NCBI GenBank assembly: GCA_003507655.1
Contig: DNUZ01000006.1
Location: forward strand, 38,969 to 92,364
DNA: 53,396 nucleotides
From: Lachnospiraceae bacterium
GTDB taxonomy: Bacteria; Bacillota; Clostridia; Lachnospirales; Lachnospiraceae
Direction of reading: 5' to 3'
Shown piece by piece: positions 7,983-18,090 of the stretch. Under the pieces are notes generated by a model, which worked only from the letters and a program-made list of their open reading frames with translations, had not been told where the DNA came from and made no database searches. The position numbers and the translations under genes are program-made. How positions within the stretch are numbered: position 1 is the first letter of the stretch; each line of letters opens with the position of its first letter.

Positions 7983-9176
7983 ATGAAAAAGACATATACA
8001 GTGACCTTTTTTACTTGTGCTGTTGTCATTGCAGTGGTGTTAGCAGCGGTTCTTTCCTTTCATAAGAGTGAGAGCAAGACCCTCAAAGTCGGATTTATCT
8101 ATGTCGGGGATGCCAGCACTTCTTATACGAATAATTTCATAGAGGTGCAGAATGCGATAGCAGACAAATACGGAAAACAGGTCAAGACCATTGCCATGTG
8201 CAATGTTGCAGAAGGAACCGAGGAGGAGTATTTAGAGAGACTGATAGACTCCGGCTGCGAACTGATCATTGCTACAAGTTATAATTACGGAGTAACCATG
8301 AAAAAGTTAGCAGAAAAATATCCGGATATCGAGTTTTGTATGGCAACCTGTTCTAACGCGAACGAAGAACCGCGTCTGGAAAATTATCATACCTTTATGG
8401 GAGCGATTTATCAGGGCAGATATACCGCAGGTGTTGCGGCGGGAATGAAACTGCAGGAACTGATCGACAATGGTACGATCACAAAAGAGCAGGCAAAGAT
8501 CGGCTATGTTGCAGCCTATCCCTATGCGGAAGTCATTTCCGGTTATACGGCATTTTTGTTAGGGGTGCGCTCGGTCGTACCGGATGCAGTAATGTCCGTA
8601 CGCTATACGAACAACTGGAATGACTATCTGACAGAGAAAAAATATGCGAAAGAATTTATAGACGAAGGCTGTGTCATCATCTCACAGCATTCCGATACCA
8701 CCGGACCGGCAACTGCCTGTGAGGCAACGGATTCCGACACACCGGTTTACATTGTCAGCTACAATGAGAGTATGGCAAATGTAGCACCGACCACCTATCT
8801 GACCGGATGTAAGATCAATTGGGAACCATATGTGACAGGAGCCGTAGAATCAGTATTAAAAGATAAAAAAATCGAAGAAAATGTCAAAGGAAATGTAGTC
8901 GGCAATGACATGGGCGCGGGCTTTGAAGAAGGCTGGGTCGAGATGTTAGAGTTGAATGAGTTAGTGGCGGCAAAGGGAACCAAAGCAAAAATGCAGGAAG
9001 TCATAAACGGATTCAAAAAAGGAAAAATTCAGGTATTCCAGGGGGATTACATCGGAGTGGATCCGGAAGATCCAAAGGACACCTGTAATTTGAAGAAAGG
9101 CTATATCGAGAACGAGAACAGTTCCGCACCGACATTTCACTATGTATTAAAAGATGTGATAACAGTAGAGGAGTAA
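7983..9176 (+). CDS. BMP family (PnrA-like) substrate-binding protein
   Basis: This 397-residue protein belongs to the basic membrane protein/PnrA family of periplasmic-type binding proteins, many of which bind nucleosides. It has an N-terminal hydrophobic segment at about 7-26. KVGFIYVGDASTSYTNNF then follows, with MGAIYQGRYTAGVAAGMK and KIGYVAAYPYAEVISGY, all typical of the fold. Unlike transporter-linked members it has no lipobox cysteine after the hydrophobic segment, so it is probably membrane anchored or secreted. No permease or ATPase genes are nearby. The start codon is 1 nt after the stop of the HD-GYP sensor, and the pair probably works together, with this protein presenting a ligand to the sensor (inference). 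Confidence 0.85.
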   Translation: MKKTYTVTFFTCAVVIAVVLAAVLSFHKSESKTLKVGFIYVGDASTSYTNNFIEVQNAIADKYGKQVKTIAMCNVAEGTEEEYLERLIDSGCELIIATSYNYGVTMKKLAEKYPDIEFCMATCSNANEEPRLENYHTFMGAIYQGRYTAGVAAGMKLQELIDNGTITKEQAKIGYVAAYPYAEVISGYTAFLLGVRSVVPDAVMSVRYTNNWNDYLTEKKYAKEFIDEGCVIISQHSDTTGPATACEATDSDTPVYIVSYNESMANVAPTTYLTGCKINWEPYVTGAVESVLKDKKIEENVKGNVVGNDMGAGFEEGWVEMLELNELVAAKGTKAKMQEVINGFKKGKIQVFQGDYIGVDPEDPKDTCNLKKGYIENENSSAPTFHYVLKDVITVEE

Positions 9177-9200
9177 AGCCATTGTGGTTTTACTCCTCTT
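9167..9200. terminator. Bidirectional terminator overlapping two stop codons
   Basis: AGAGGAGTAAAGCC at 9167-9180 pairs with GGTTTTACTCCTCT at 9187-9200, a 14-bp stem with one G-T pair. The stop codons of the convergent genes (9174-9176 on plus, 9190-9192 on minus) both lie within the stem. T-tracts are weak on both sides. Confidence 0.75.
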
Positions 9201-10935
9201 CCATTACCGGTACGATCATATTTTCTAAAGCATGACACATCTTCGGATGATGGATGACAAAATGGATCGCAGGGAACTTATTCTTAGACACCATGACCCA
9301 TTCACCCTCTAGAATGATGATCTGGATATTGCGGAACGGAAGCTGATGCGTGACCGTTACGCTATAATTTTCGTGTTCTTTTGCATAGTCTTTTGTCTGC
9401 GATAAATGCTGCAGATACTGTTCATAGGTATAAACAATATCGGATTCAAAGAAGAGACCGGAAAGAGAGAGCACCATCGGATACTGTTCAAATTCCTCCC
9501 TTGTCAGTTCCGGGACATCATTCTGTAAAGGGCCGGAATAGAGCATCTGCTCATAAATCTCTTTTTGCATCGTCACAAAATGGAAAATATTTGCAGCATC
9601 TTCTGTCGAAATCTTGTTCTGTTGCAGGATTTCTTTCAAAAGTTCCTCGGACATGGTACACAGAGGAAGGGAAGAGAGGATATGATGTCTTTTGCCCGGA
9701 AGTTTTGCATTCTCAAAAAGAAACTTCTCATATTCTGACTTTCTCTCTTTGCAGTAAATGTCCATCAGAGGAATTGCTTTCTGGAACAGACATTTGGTGA
9801 TCGTCTTATAATGAGCGACTTCGTCCTTGTGTCTGGTCAGGTAATAACGTCCCTTATCATGGTATCCGGCGATACATTCTCCAAACAGGGCAGCTTCGCC
9901 GGATACATAGTGGAAATGACAGTAAACGTCATTCTGCGGACTTTTCAGATAATAAGGAGAAATCTGTCCGGTCATATAGAGCGGGATCCAGCTTTCGAGA
10001 CCTAACATCATTTCCTCAAAAGGACGGTCTATGTTGTGGATGATATTTAAGTGCAGTCCTTTTTTCAGCATGACAGCAAGCCCGAACATCCATTTTTTTC
10101 CAAACTCTAAATCCTGTGCCATATCCTCCATTGGCATATCGCTGCACATATAGACGGATTCTGTAGACTTAGATAAAACCGTGGATTTCAAGAAGTCCAG
10201 TTCTCCGTTTTTCATAGCCTCCAGTCCAAAATAATTTTTCGAGGTGGCAAACTGAAACGGTACGGATGGAACCTTGATATCGTTAAAATGGATACTTCGG
10301 ATATATTCATCTAAATTGAACTCGTCTAGTTTTCTCAAAAAATCATTTGCAGAAGAACCGGAAAGCTCCATATTCTCAGAATCGGAAAAGAACCAGCTCT
10401 CTAATAAATAAAGGTAAGAGGAATTGTCCTCAAGATGTTGAATGTCACAGTCTAAAACGTTAGCGATCAACTCTTTTGAAGCAGTGTCTGAATAACTGCG
10501 CACAATGAATACAGAAACACTGTGGAAAAAAGAGTGCGTATCAGACGGACGGCGTTGTTTTGAACGGATACGGGAGATATAAGAAGCATCGTAATTCAAA
10601 ACACGCGCCATCTGTGAAATATTGATATCCAAAAGAGAGATGATCTGATTGAAACGCTCAATGGTAATGGCATAGGAAAGGGATTCCTTTCCGAGTGCAT
10701 TGGTCAGAGCGTTATAAATTTCTCCTTCTGTAATGGATTCTTTTCCATGCTCCTGTGCAAGTTTCGCAAGTCCGAAAGCCAGTTTTTTCAGTTGGGGACT
10801 GGAAAGGTCAGGAGTACGCTTTCCGGTACGGTAACGGCTGATATCCACAGCTGTTAAGCCGGAAGCATCGGTAAGTTCTTTTGCCGTGCAGGAAAATAAT
10901 TCAATATAGTCATTTAACAGTTCCTGAAAATCCAT
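9190..10935 (-). CDS. HTH-domain protein of unknown function
   Basis: I do not recognise the family of this 581-residue cytoplasmic protein. Two helix-turn-helix segments of XRE-like character can be seen. One is at about 15-45 (AKELTDASGLTAVDISRYRTGKRTP). The other is at about 100-135 (ISQMARVLNYDASYISRIRSKQRRPS). The remaining 430 residues have no clear motif, no membrane segments and no signal peptide. The gene lies 14 nt after the big activase gene on the same strand and is probably in its operon. A regulatory role over that operon or over corrinoid/acyl-CoA metabolism is possible but not shown. The SD GAGGA precedes the ATG. Confidence 0.7.
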   Translation of the reverse strand: MDFQELLNDYIELFSCTAKELTDASGLTAVDISRYRTGKRTPDLSSPQLKKLAFGLAKLAQEHGKESITEGEIYNALTNALGKESLSYAITIERFNQIISLLDINISQMARVLNYDASYISRIRSKQRRPSDTHSFFHSVSVFIVRSYSDTASKELIANVLDCDIQHLEDNSSYLYLLESWFFSDSENMELSGSSANDFLRKLDEFNLDEYIRSIHFNDIKVPSVPFQFATSKNYFGLEAMKNGELDFLKSTVLSKSTESVYMCSDMPMEDMAQDLEFGKKWMFGLAVMLKKGLHLNIIHNIDRPFEEMMLGLESWIPLYMTGQISPYYLKSPQNDVYCHFHYVSGEAALFGECIAGYHDKGRYYLTRHKDEVAHYKTITKCLFQKAIPLMDIYCKERKSEYEKFLFENAKLPGKRHHILSSLPLCTMSEELLKEILQQNKISTEDAANIFHFVTMQKEIYEQMLYSGPLQNDVPELTREEFEQYPMVLSLSGLFFESDIVYTYEQYLQHLSQTKDYAKEHENYSVTVTHQLPFRNIQIIILEGEWVMVSKNKFPAIHFVIHHPKMCHALENMIVPVMEEE

Positions 10936-10949
10936 GGCAGTTCCTCATT

Positions 10950-13900
10950 TTAAGCATTCTTAAGATTTTTCTGTGCGGTAGACAGCATCAGTTTAATACG
11001 GTTGAGCTGGTTTACCTCGGATGCACCCGGATCGTAGTCGATCGCAACGATATTTGCTTCCGGATGCTGGTGGCGCAGCTCTTTGATAACACCTTTTCCG
11101 ACAATATGGTTTGGCAGACAGGCAAATGGCTGTGTGCAGACAATATTCGGAGTTCCGGTGTGGATCAGTTCTAACATTTCTCCGGTTAAGAACCAGCCTT
11201 CTCCGGTCTGGTTTCCTTCGGAAACGATCGGACGGGCATAGCGGGCAAGTTCTTCAATGTGGGCAGGCGGTGTGAAACGGCTGCTCTTTTCAAATTCATC
11301 CCTTGCAGCAGAGCGAAGCCATTCTAACGCTTTGATGCCAAGGTTACATTTTCTTGCAGAGGACTTGCTCATACCTAATTTTTCTGCCTTAAAGTTCGCA
11401 TTATAGAAGCAGTAGAGGAAGAAGTCTAATAAGTCAGGAACGACCGCTTCGGCTCCCTCTGATTCTAATAATTCTACTAAATGGTTATTTGCGGCAGGTG
11501 CAAATTTGACTAAGATCTCGCCGACGATACCGACTCTTGGTTTTTGGATATCGAGGATCGGAAGTTTGTCAAAGTCACGGATCATCTCACGGCACATCTT
11601 TTTATAGGTGCGGTGGGAAAGGAGTTTATCCTGTGAAAGGAAAGCAATACATTTTTCTTTCCATTTTTTATGCAGGGCATTGGCTGAACCCGGCTCTGCC
11701 TCGTATGGGCGGACATGGTAAAGACAGCGTAAGAAAATGTCGCCGAAAACAAGTCCGTACATACCTTTTTGCACTAAAGCAGGCGTGAATTTAAAGCCCG
11801 GATTCTTCTCTAACGATGCAAGGTTGATCGAAATGACCGGAACATCCGGATATCCTGCTTTTGCAAGTGCACGTCGGATAAAGCCCATATAGTTCGATGC
11901 ACGACATCCGCCACCGGTCTGCGACATCAGAACAGCCGTCTTTGTCATATCATATTTGCCGGAAAGTACGGCATCCATGATCTGTCCGACTACCATCAGG
12001 GACGGATAGCAGGCATCGTTATTCACAAAACGAAGTCCGGTGTTGATCGCATCACGGTTATCGTTCTCTAAAACCACCAGATTGTAACCGGAGGAGCGGA
12101 ATGCCGGTTCAATGATGTCAAAGTGGATCTTAGACATCTGTGGGCAGATGATCGTGTAGTTTTTACGCATCTCCTCGGTAAATACGGTGCGGTTGTAGTT
12201 AGCAGGACGGATCGTGCGTTCCTTCGGATTCTTCTCTCTGACGCGGATCGCAGCTAAGAGAGAGCGGATACGGATCCTTGCAGCACCTAAGTTGTTGACT
12301 TCGTCAATCTTTAAGCAAGTATAGATCTTGCCGGAATTTGTCAGAATATCACTGACGCAGTCCGTGGTTACGGCATCCAGACCACAGCCAAAGGAGTTGA
12401 GCTGGATCAGATCCAGATTTTCCTGAGTCTTGACATAATTTGCCGCTGCATAGAGTCTGGAGTGGTACATCCATTGATCTAATACGATTAACGGACGCTC
12501 TACCGGATTTAAATGAGAGACAGAATCTTCGGTCAGTACGGCAATTCCATAGGAGTTGATAAGCTCCGGGATGCCGTGATTGATCTCTGCATCTAAGTGG
12601 TAAGGACGGCCGGCAAGGACAATGCCGCGTTTTCCGGTTTCTTTCAGATATTGCAGGGTTTCTTCACCTTTTTTCCGCATATCGTCACGGGCATTTGCAA
12701 GCTCTTCCCATGCTGCATCTGCGGCAGCACGGATTTCCGCTGCCGGGATCTGGAACTCTGCCTGAAATTCTTCTACCAGACGTTTGGTTAAAGCCTCTTT
12801 GCTTCCAAAAGACATAAACGGATTTAAAAAGCGTACACTGCCACTTGTGATCTCATCGACATTGTTCTTAATATTTTCCGCATAAGAAGTTACGATCGGA
12901 CAGTTGTAGTGATTGTTGGCATCCTTGATCTCCTGACGTTCATAAGGGATACAAGGATAGAAAATAAAATCGACCTTCTGATCGATCAGCCATTTCACAT
13001 GACCGTGTGCTAATTTTGCAGGATAACACTCGGACTCACTTGGAATGGATTCAATCCCAAGTTCATAAATCTTTCGTGTAGAATCCGGTGAGAGAACGGT
13101 ACGGAATCCTAACTTTTTGAAGAATACTGCCCAGTACGGGTAATTCTCATAAAAATTCAGTACCCTTGGAATACCGACCGTGCCACGCACAGCCTCTGCT
13201 TCAGAAAGCGGTTCATAGTCAAAAATACGATGATATTTATAGTCAAAAAGATTAGGGATATTTTCCTTGTTCTTTTCTTTTCCAAGACCTTTCTCACAGC
13301 GGTTACCGGTAATATAGGAACGGTTGCCGCTGAAACGGTTGATAGTTAAAAGGCAGTGGTTGGTACAGCCTTTACAGCGTGTCAGTTTTGTATCATAGGT
13401 CAGGTTGCAGATGTCCTCAATAGAGAGCATAGAAGACACATGTCCGTCTTCATAGCGTTCTCTTGCGATCAATGCAGCGCCAAACGCACCCATAATTCCG
13501 GCAATGTCAGGACGGATCGCTTCACAGCCGGAAATTTTTTCAAAGCTGCGTAATACGGCATCGTTATAAAAAGTTCCACCCTGCACAACGACATTTTTTC
13601 CAAGGTCGGATGCATCGGAAAGTTTGATAACCTTAAAGAGAGCATTCTTAATAACGGAGTAAGCAAGTCCGGCAGAGATATCTGCAACGGTTGCTCCCTC
13701 TTTTTGTGCCTGTTTTACCTTGGAGTTCATAAATACCGTACAACGTGTTCCAAGGTCAATCGGATTTTTAGCAAAAAGAGCTTCTTTTGCAAAGTCACGG
13801 ACACTGAAATTTAAAGATTTTGCAAAGGTCTCAATAAAAGAACCACAGCCGGAAGAACAGGCCTCGTTCAACTGAACGCTGTCTACGGTCTGATTCTTGA

Positions 13901-15194
13901 TCTTGATGCACTTCATATCCTGACCACCGATATCTAAAATACAGTCTACTTCAGGATTGAAAAATGCAGCAGCATAGTAATGAGAGACTGTCTCTACTTC
14001 GCCCTCATCTAACTGCAGTGCAGATTTGATCAATGCTTCTCCGTAGCCGGTAGAACAGGAATAGACAATATGAGCATTTTTCGGAAGACGCTCATGGATC
14101 TCTTCCATGGCACGGATCGTTGTTGCTAACGGACTTCCGTTATTGTTGTCATAGAAAGAATAGAGCAAAGAGCCATCCTCGCCGACTAAAGCAACTTTTG
14201 TCGTGGTAGAACCGGCATCAATACCAAGATAGCAGTTGCCCTCATAGGAAGATAAATCCCCGGTAACCACATGATTGCAGTTGTGGCGTGCTAAAAAGGC
14301 ATCGTATTCTTCCTGATCAGCAAAGAGCGGTTCCATACGCTCTACTTCAAATTCCATATGTATTTTTCCGGAAAGAGTCTGTAAAAGACTTCTTAAAGTG
14401 GTCGTAGTATCTTCTTTATAATTCAAAGCAGAGCCAATAGCTGCAAACAGATGGGAATTCGGCGGTGTAATGGCATGTTCATCGTCTAAATGTAAAGTAC
14501 GGATAAAAGCTACCTTTAATTCTGATAAAAAATGCAAAGGACCGCCTAAAAAAGCAACATGTCCGCGGATCGGTTTTCCACAGGCAAGTCCACTGATCGT
14601 CTGATTTACAACAGCCTGAAAAATAGAAGCGGCAAGGTCTTCTCTTGTAGCTCCTTCATTGATGAGCGGCTGGATGTCCGTCTTTGCGAAAACACCGCAG
14701 CGGGCAGCGATCGGATAGATCGCCTTATAATTTTTTGCATATTCATTTAATCCCGGAGCATCGGTCTGGATCAAAGATGCCATCTGGTCGATAAAAGAAC
14801 CGGTCCCTCCGGCACAGATTCCATTCATTCTCTGCTCAACATTGCCGCCTTCAAAATAGATGATCTTTGCATCCTCGCCGCCTAATTCAATGGCAACGTC
14901 CGTCTGCGGTGCGTAATGCTGCAGGGCAGTTGAAACGGAAATAACCTCCTGGACAAAAGGTACACCAAGGTGCTTTGCCAGGGTCAGACCACCGGAACCG
15001 GTGATCATCGGTGCTAAGTTCATATCTCCTTCTTTTCGGTATGCTTTTTCTAAAAGGGCAGCAAGTGTGTCCTGGATATTTGCAAAATGTCTTTCGTAAT
15101 CAGAGAAGACGAGGTCGTCATTCTCATCTAAAATAGCGATCTTTACGGTTGTAGAACCGATATCAATTCCTAATTTGTATAAATTCTGATTCAT
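10950..15194 (-). CDS. Acyl-CoA dehydratase activase-like fusion protein
   Basis: The 1414-residue protein resembles activators of 2-hydroxyacyl-CoA dehydratases. It has two tandem BcrA/BadF/HgdC-type ATPase domains. The first starts [17 protein letters not shown], has [12 protein letters not shown] and covers about 1-300. The second starts [19 protein letters not shown], has [12 protein letters not shown] and covers about 320-590. In HgdC-type dimers such cysteines hold a bridging [4Fe-4S] cluster. A CKGCTNHC cysteine motif then leads into a DUF2229-type region ([16 protein letters not shown]) and a long dehydratase-like C-terminus. I chose the ATG at 15194, with an AGGTGG SD, over an in-frame start at 15293. 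Its substrate enzyme is unknown, and the HTH gene follows in the same operon. Confidence 0.85.
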   Translation of the reverse strand: MNQNLYKLGIDIGSTTVKIAILDENDDLVFSDYERHFANIQDTLAALLEKAYRKEGDMNLAPMITGSGGLTLAKHLGVPFVQEVISVSTALQHYAPQTDVAIELGGEDAKIIYFEGGNVEQRMNGICAGGTGSFIDQMASLIQTDAPGLNEYAKNYKAIYPIAARCGVFAKTDIQPLINEGATREDLAASIFQAVVNQTISGLACGKPIRGHVAFLGGPLHFLSELKVAFIRTLHLDDEHAITPPNSHLFAAIGSALNYKEDTTTTLRSLLQTLSGKIHMEFEVERMEPLFADQEEYDAFLARHNCNHVVTGDLSSYEGNCYLGIDAGSTTTKVALVGEDGSLLYSFYDNNNGSPLATTIRAMEEIHERLPKNAHIVYSCSTGYGEALIKSALQLDEGEVETVSHYYAAAFFNPEVDCILDIGGQDMKCIKIKNQTVDSVQLNEACSSGCGSFIETFAKSLNFSVRDFAKEALFAKNPIDLGTRCTVFMNSKVKQAQKEGATVADISAGLAYSVIKNALFKVIKLSDASDLGKNVVVQGGTFYNDAVLRSFEKISGCEAIRPDIAGIMGAFGAALIARERYEDGHVSSMLSIEDICNLTYDTKLTRCKGCTNHCLLTINRFSGNRSYITGNRCEKGLGKEKNKENIPNLFDYKYHRIFDYEPLSEAEAVRGTVGIPRVLNFYENYPYWAVFFKKLGFRTVLSPDSTRKIYELGIESIPSESECYPAKLAHGHVKWLIDQKVDFIFYPCIPYERQEIKDANNHYNCPIVTSYAENIKNNVDEITSGSVRFLNPFMSFGSKEALTKRLVEEFQAEFQIPAAEIRAAADAAWEELANARDDMRKKGEETLQYLKETGKRGIVLAGRPYHLDAEINHGIPELINSYGIAVLTEDSVSHLNPVERPLIVLDQWMYHSRLYAAANYVKTQENLDLIQLNSFGCGLDAVTTDCVSDILTNSGKIYTCLKIDEVNNLGAARIRIRSLLAAIRVREKNPKERTIRPANYNRTVFTEEMRKNYTIICPQMSKIHFDIIEPAFRSSGYNLVVLENDNRDAINTGLRFVNNDACYPSLMVVGQIMDAVLSGKYDMTKTAVLMSQTGGGCRASNYMGFIRRALAKAGYPDVPVISINLASLEKNPGFKFTPALVQKGMYGLVFGDIFLRCLYHVRPYEAEPGSANALHKKWKEKCIAFLSQDKLLSHRTYKKMCREMIRDFDKLPILDIQKPRVGIVGEILVKFAPAANNHLVELLESEGAEAVVPDLLDFFLYCFYNANFKAEKLGMSKSSARKCNLGIKALEWLRSAARDEFEKSSRFTPPAHIEELARYARPIVSEGNQTGEGWFLTGEMLELIHTGTPNIVCTQPFACLPNHIVGKGVIKELRHQHPEANIVAIDYDPGASEVNQLNRIKLMLSTAQKNLKNA

Positions 15195-15241
15195 AATACC
15201 ACCTGTTATAACTTGTTTATTTCCTATTAAATGTATGAACG

Positions 15242-15293
15242 GTACTGATTTTTCAGTACATCCCATTCTACGACAGGAAATTACAAAAAACAA
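15242..15293 (-). promoter_or_regulatory. Promoter and operator-like palindrome of the activase operon
   Basis: On the minus strand TTGTTT (complement of 15288-15293) and TAGAAT (complement of 15265-15270) are 17 bp apart. The predicted start is near 15258. A perfect 7-bp inverted repeat, GTACTGA at 15242-15248 and TCAGTAC at 15253-15259 with a TTTT centre, lies right at and after that start. Its position suggests a repressor site or a 5' hairpin. Confidence 0.6.
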
Positions 15294-15366
15294 CCCTTTT
15301 TTTCCATTTTATATTTTCTTTATAAAGTTATAATTCTAAAGATTTTGTGAAGAATTTCTGCATGGA

Positions 15367-15395
15367 TTGACAAACAAAATGCTTAAAATTATAAT
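15367..15395 (+). promoter_or_regulatory. Consensus sigma-A promoter
   Basis: A perfect TTGACA at 15367-15372 and a perfect TATAAT at 15390-15395 are separated by 17 bp. It drives the rhomboid-like gene, whose ATG is about 37 nt from the predicted start. Confidence 0.88.
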
Positions 15396-15439
15396 GTGTT
15401 AAATATAAGGTTAAAAATTCCAGACAAATGAGGTGCAAG

Positions 15440-16294
15440 ATGAATTATCTGAATAAATTAGAACGAAAGATTGGAAAATATGCAATTCCCAACCTGAGCC
15501 TTTGGCTTGTAGTAACCTATGCACTCGGTTATCTGATGATGTATATGACACCGGGAATCATCAGTTATCTGATGTTAGAACCGGCAATGGTGCTGCGAGG
15601 TCAGGTGTGGAGACTGGTTACATGGGTGTTGATTCCACCGTCTACAGGCAACATCTTTTTCTATATTATTATGATTATGCTGTATTATTCCTTAGGAACG
15701 GCATTAGAGCGTACCTGGGGAACCTTCCGTTTTAATGTCTATATCTTCGGAGGCATGATATTTACGGTAATCGGAGCATTTGTGGCATATGGATTTTTAA
15801 GTGTCACAGGTGGTCTGACCATTGGAATCGGTTATTATGTCACAACCTATTACATCAACATGGCAATCTTTTTAGCATTTGCGGTCTGCTTTCCGAATAT
15901 GCAGATTCTGTTGTGGTTCATTATTCCGGTAAGAATGAAGTGGATGGCATATGTCTACGCGGCTTTGACCATTTATGATTTTGTTACAACCGGAGCAGTG
16001 GGAAGAATCTCCATTGCGGCAGCACTTTTGAACTTCCTGATTTTCTATCTGTCTACCAGAAATTATCAGAGGGTATCGCCAAAAGAAGTGCATAGAAAGT
16101 ATGTATTTAAGACACAGATGCGGGATGCAGAGATGAGACATTCCGGCGGTGTAACCAAGCATAAATGCGCAGTTTGCGGAAGAACGGAAAAGGATGATCC
16201 GACTTTGGAATTCCGTTTCTGTTCCAAATGTGACGGTAATTATGAATACTGTCAGGATCATTTGTTTACACATGAGCATATTAAGCGGAGTTAG
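15440..16294 (+). CDS. Rhomboid-like membrane protein with zinc-ribbon tail
   Basis: This 284-residue protein has about six transmembrane segments with a rhomboid-like arrangement. The block LEPAMVLRGQVWRLVTWVLIP resembles the L1-region signature seen before the catalytic core of rhomboids. The GxSG serine motif and the partner histidine of active rhomboid proteases are not seen, so it may be an inactive (pseudo-) rhomboid. The C-terminus is soluble and has paired cysteines (HKCAVCGR and FCSKCDGNYEYCQDH), which looks like a zinc ribbon. The start is the ATG at 15440 with a GAGGTG SD, preferred over the ATG at 15428. Function is unknown. Confidence 0.72.
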   Translation: MNYLNKLERKIGKYAIPNLSLWLVVTYALGYLMMYMTPGIISYLMLEPAMVLRGQVWRLVTWVLIPPSTGNIFFYIIMIMLYYSLGTALERTWGTFRFNVYIFGGMIFTVIGAFVAYGFLSVTGGLTIGIGYYVTTYYINMAIFLAFAVCFPNMQILLWFIIPVRMKWMAYVYAALTIYDFVTTGAVGRISIAAALLNFLIFYLSTRNYQRVSPKEVHRKYVFKTQMRDAEMRHSGGVTKHKCAVCGRTEKDDPTLEFRFCSKCDGNYEYCQDHLFTHEHIKRS

Positions 16295-16329
16295 AGATTA
16301 TTTAAGCATCATCAAATAGAGGGCTTACA

Positions 16330-16358
16330 TTGACAAAATTCTCCTGAAATCATATAAT
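16330..16358 (+). promoter_or_regulatory. Consensus sigma-A promoter of glnS
   Basis: TTGACA at 16330-16335 and TATAAT at 16353-16358 have a 17-bp spacer. The spacer contains the left arm (16341-16350) of an inverted repeat whose right arm covers the glnS SD. Confidence 0.9.
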
Positions 16359-16386
16359 AAAAGCGATTGAGAAGAGATTTCAGGAG
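16341..16386 (+). repeat. Inverted repeat linking the glnS promoter spacer to its SD
   Basis: CTCCTGAAAT at 16341-16350 is the exact reverse complement of ATTTCAGGAG at 16377-16386. The right arm contains most of the AGGAGG SD at 16382-16387. RNA started at the glnS promoter (about 16365) lacks the left arm. Only RNA read through from the upstream gene would form the hairpin and hide the SD. Confidence 0.7.
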
Positions 16387-16396
16387 GATTTAGTTT

Positions 16397-18070
16397 ATGG
16401 AAGGCGGTACAGTTTCCAAGAATTTTATTGAACAGATTATTGATAAAGATATAGAGGAAGGAAGATGTGAAGAAGTCGTTACACGTTTCCCTCCGGAGCC
16501 AAACGGTTATCTGCATATCGGACATGCCAAGTCCATCTTATTGAATTACGGACTTGCAGAAGAATATCATGGCAAATTTCATATGCGTTTTGACGATACC
16601 AATCCGACAAAGGAAAAGGTGGAATTCGTCGAGTCTATCAAGGCGGACATCCAGTGGTTAGGAGCAGACTGGGGTGACAGCCTTTTCTTTGCATCTGACT
16701 ATTTTGAGCAGATGTACGAAGCAGCAGTTAAATTAATTAAAAAAGGAAAAGCATATGTCTCTGATTTATCGGCAGAGGAGATTCGTGAGTACCGTGGAAC
16801 ACTGACAGAGCCGGGCAAAGATGATCCGTCCTGCAATCGGAGTGTGGAAGAGAATTTAGCACTCTTTGAGGATATGAAGAACGGAAAATTTAAGGATGGA
16901 GAAAAGGTTTTGCGTGCGAAAATTGATATGGCATCTCCGAATATCAATATGCGTGACCCGGTCATCTACCGTGTGGCACATATGACGCATCACAGAACAG
17001 GTGACACCTGGTGCATCTACCCGATGTATGATTTTGCACATCCGATTGAGGATGCCATTGAAGGAGTCAGCCATTCGATCTGTACCTTGGAATTTGAGGA
17101 TCACAGACCACTCTATGACTGGGTAGTGCGTGAGTTAGAATATGAGAAACCACCAAAACAGATTGAGTTTGCCAAGCTCTACCTGACCAATGTGGTAACA
17201 GGAAAGCGTTATATTAAAAAACTGGTAGAAGATGGAATTGTAGACGGTTGGGATGATCCGAGACTGGTATCTATCGCAGCACTCAGAAGAAGAGGTTTTA
17301 CACCGGAATCCATCAAGCGTTTTGTAGAGCTGTGCGGAATCTCAAAGAGCAACAGTTCTGTAGACTATGCCATGTTAGAGTATTGTATCCGTGAGGATTT
17401 AAAGATGAAAAAGCCAAGAATGATGGCAGTCTTAGATCCGATCAAATTGGTGATTGACAATTATCCGGAAGGCGAAGTGGAGTATTTAGATGTTGCTAAC
17501 AATTTAGAAAATGAAGAACTTGGCAGCAGAAAAGTACCGTTCTGCCGGGAACTTTACATCGACAGAGATGATTTTATGGAAGAACCTCCAAAGAAATATT
17601 TCCGTCTGTTTCCGGGAAATGAAGTGCGTCTGATGCATGCATATTTTGTAAAATGCGAGAGTTTTGTAAAAGACGAGAACGGAAAAGTGATCGAGGTGCA
17701 TTGTACCTATGATCCTGAGACAAAGCAGGGAACAGGATTTACCGGACGTAAGGTAAAAGGAACCATCCACTGGGTTCCTGCACCATTTGCAAAGAAATGC
17801 GAGGTACGCCTTTATGAGAATCTTGTAGATGAAGAAAAAGGCGTTTATAATAAAGAGGACGGAAGTCTGAATCTGAATCCGGATTCCTTAAAAGTGTTAA
17901 AAGATTGTTATGTAGAGCCGGAGCTTGCAAAAGCAGAGCCATATGACAGTTTCCAGTTTGTACGGCAGGGATATTTCTGTGCCGATGCAAAGGATTCCAC
18001 ACCGGAGCATCCGGTATTCAACCGTATTGTTTCATTAAAGAGTTCATTTAAATTACCGGCTCAGTCATAG
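16397..18070 (+). CDS. glnS: Glutaminyl-tRNA synthetase
   Basis: The 557-residue enzyme charges tRNA-Gln with glutamine. It carries the class I signature [16 protein letters not shown], with the HIGH motif at 40-43. The [18 protein letters not shown] block is present, as is the GlnRS-specific C-terminal anticodon-binding beta-barrel region ([11 protein letters not shown]). The KMSKS loop is not canonical: the expected place reads [10 protein letters not shown] before GWDDPRL. The rest of the [17 protein letters not shown] block is conserved, so the assignment holds. The start is ATG with AGGAGG 9 nt upstream. The gene has its own consensus promoter. It is followed closely by the DUF2225 and MocR genes, probably in one operon. 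Confidence 0.96.
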   Translation: MEGGTVSKNFIEQIIDKDIEEGRCEEVVTRFPPEPNGYLHIGHAKSILLNYGLAEEYHGKFHMRFDDTNPTKEKVEFVESIKADIQWLGADWGDSLFFASDYFEQMYEAAVKLIKKGKAYVSDLSAEEIREYRGTLTEPGKDDPSCNRSVEENLALFEDMKNGKFKDGEKVLRAKIDMASPNINMRDPVIYRVAHMTHHRTGDTWCIYPMYDFAHPIEDAIEGVSHSICTLEFEDHRPLYDWVVRELEYEKPPKQIEFAKLYLTNVVTGKRYIKKLVEDGIVDGWDDPRLVSIAALRRRGFTPESIKRFVELCGISKSNSSVDYAMLEYCIREDLKMKKPRMMAVLDPIKLVIDNYPEGEVEYLDVANNLENEELGSRKVPFCRELYIDRDDFMEEPPKKYFRLFPGNEVRLMHAYFVKCESFVKDENGKVIEVHCTYDPETKQGTGFTGRKVKGTIHWVPAPFAKKCEVRLYENLVDEEKGVYNKEDGSLNLNPDSLKVLKDCYVEPELAKAEPYDSFQFVRQGYFCADAKDSTPEHPVFNRIVSLKSSFKLPAQS

Positions 18071-18090
18071 CCGGATTTGGGGGTCATCAT

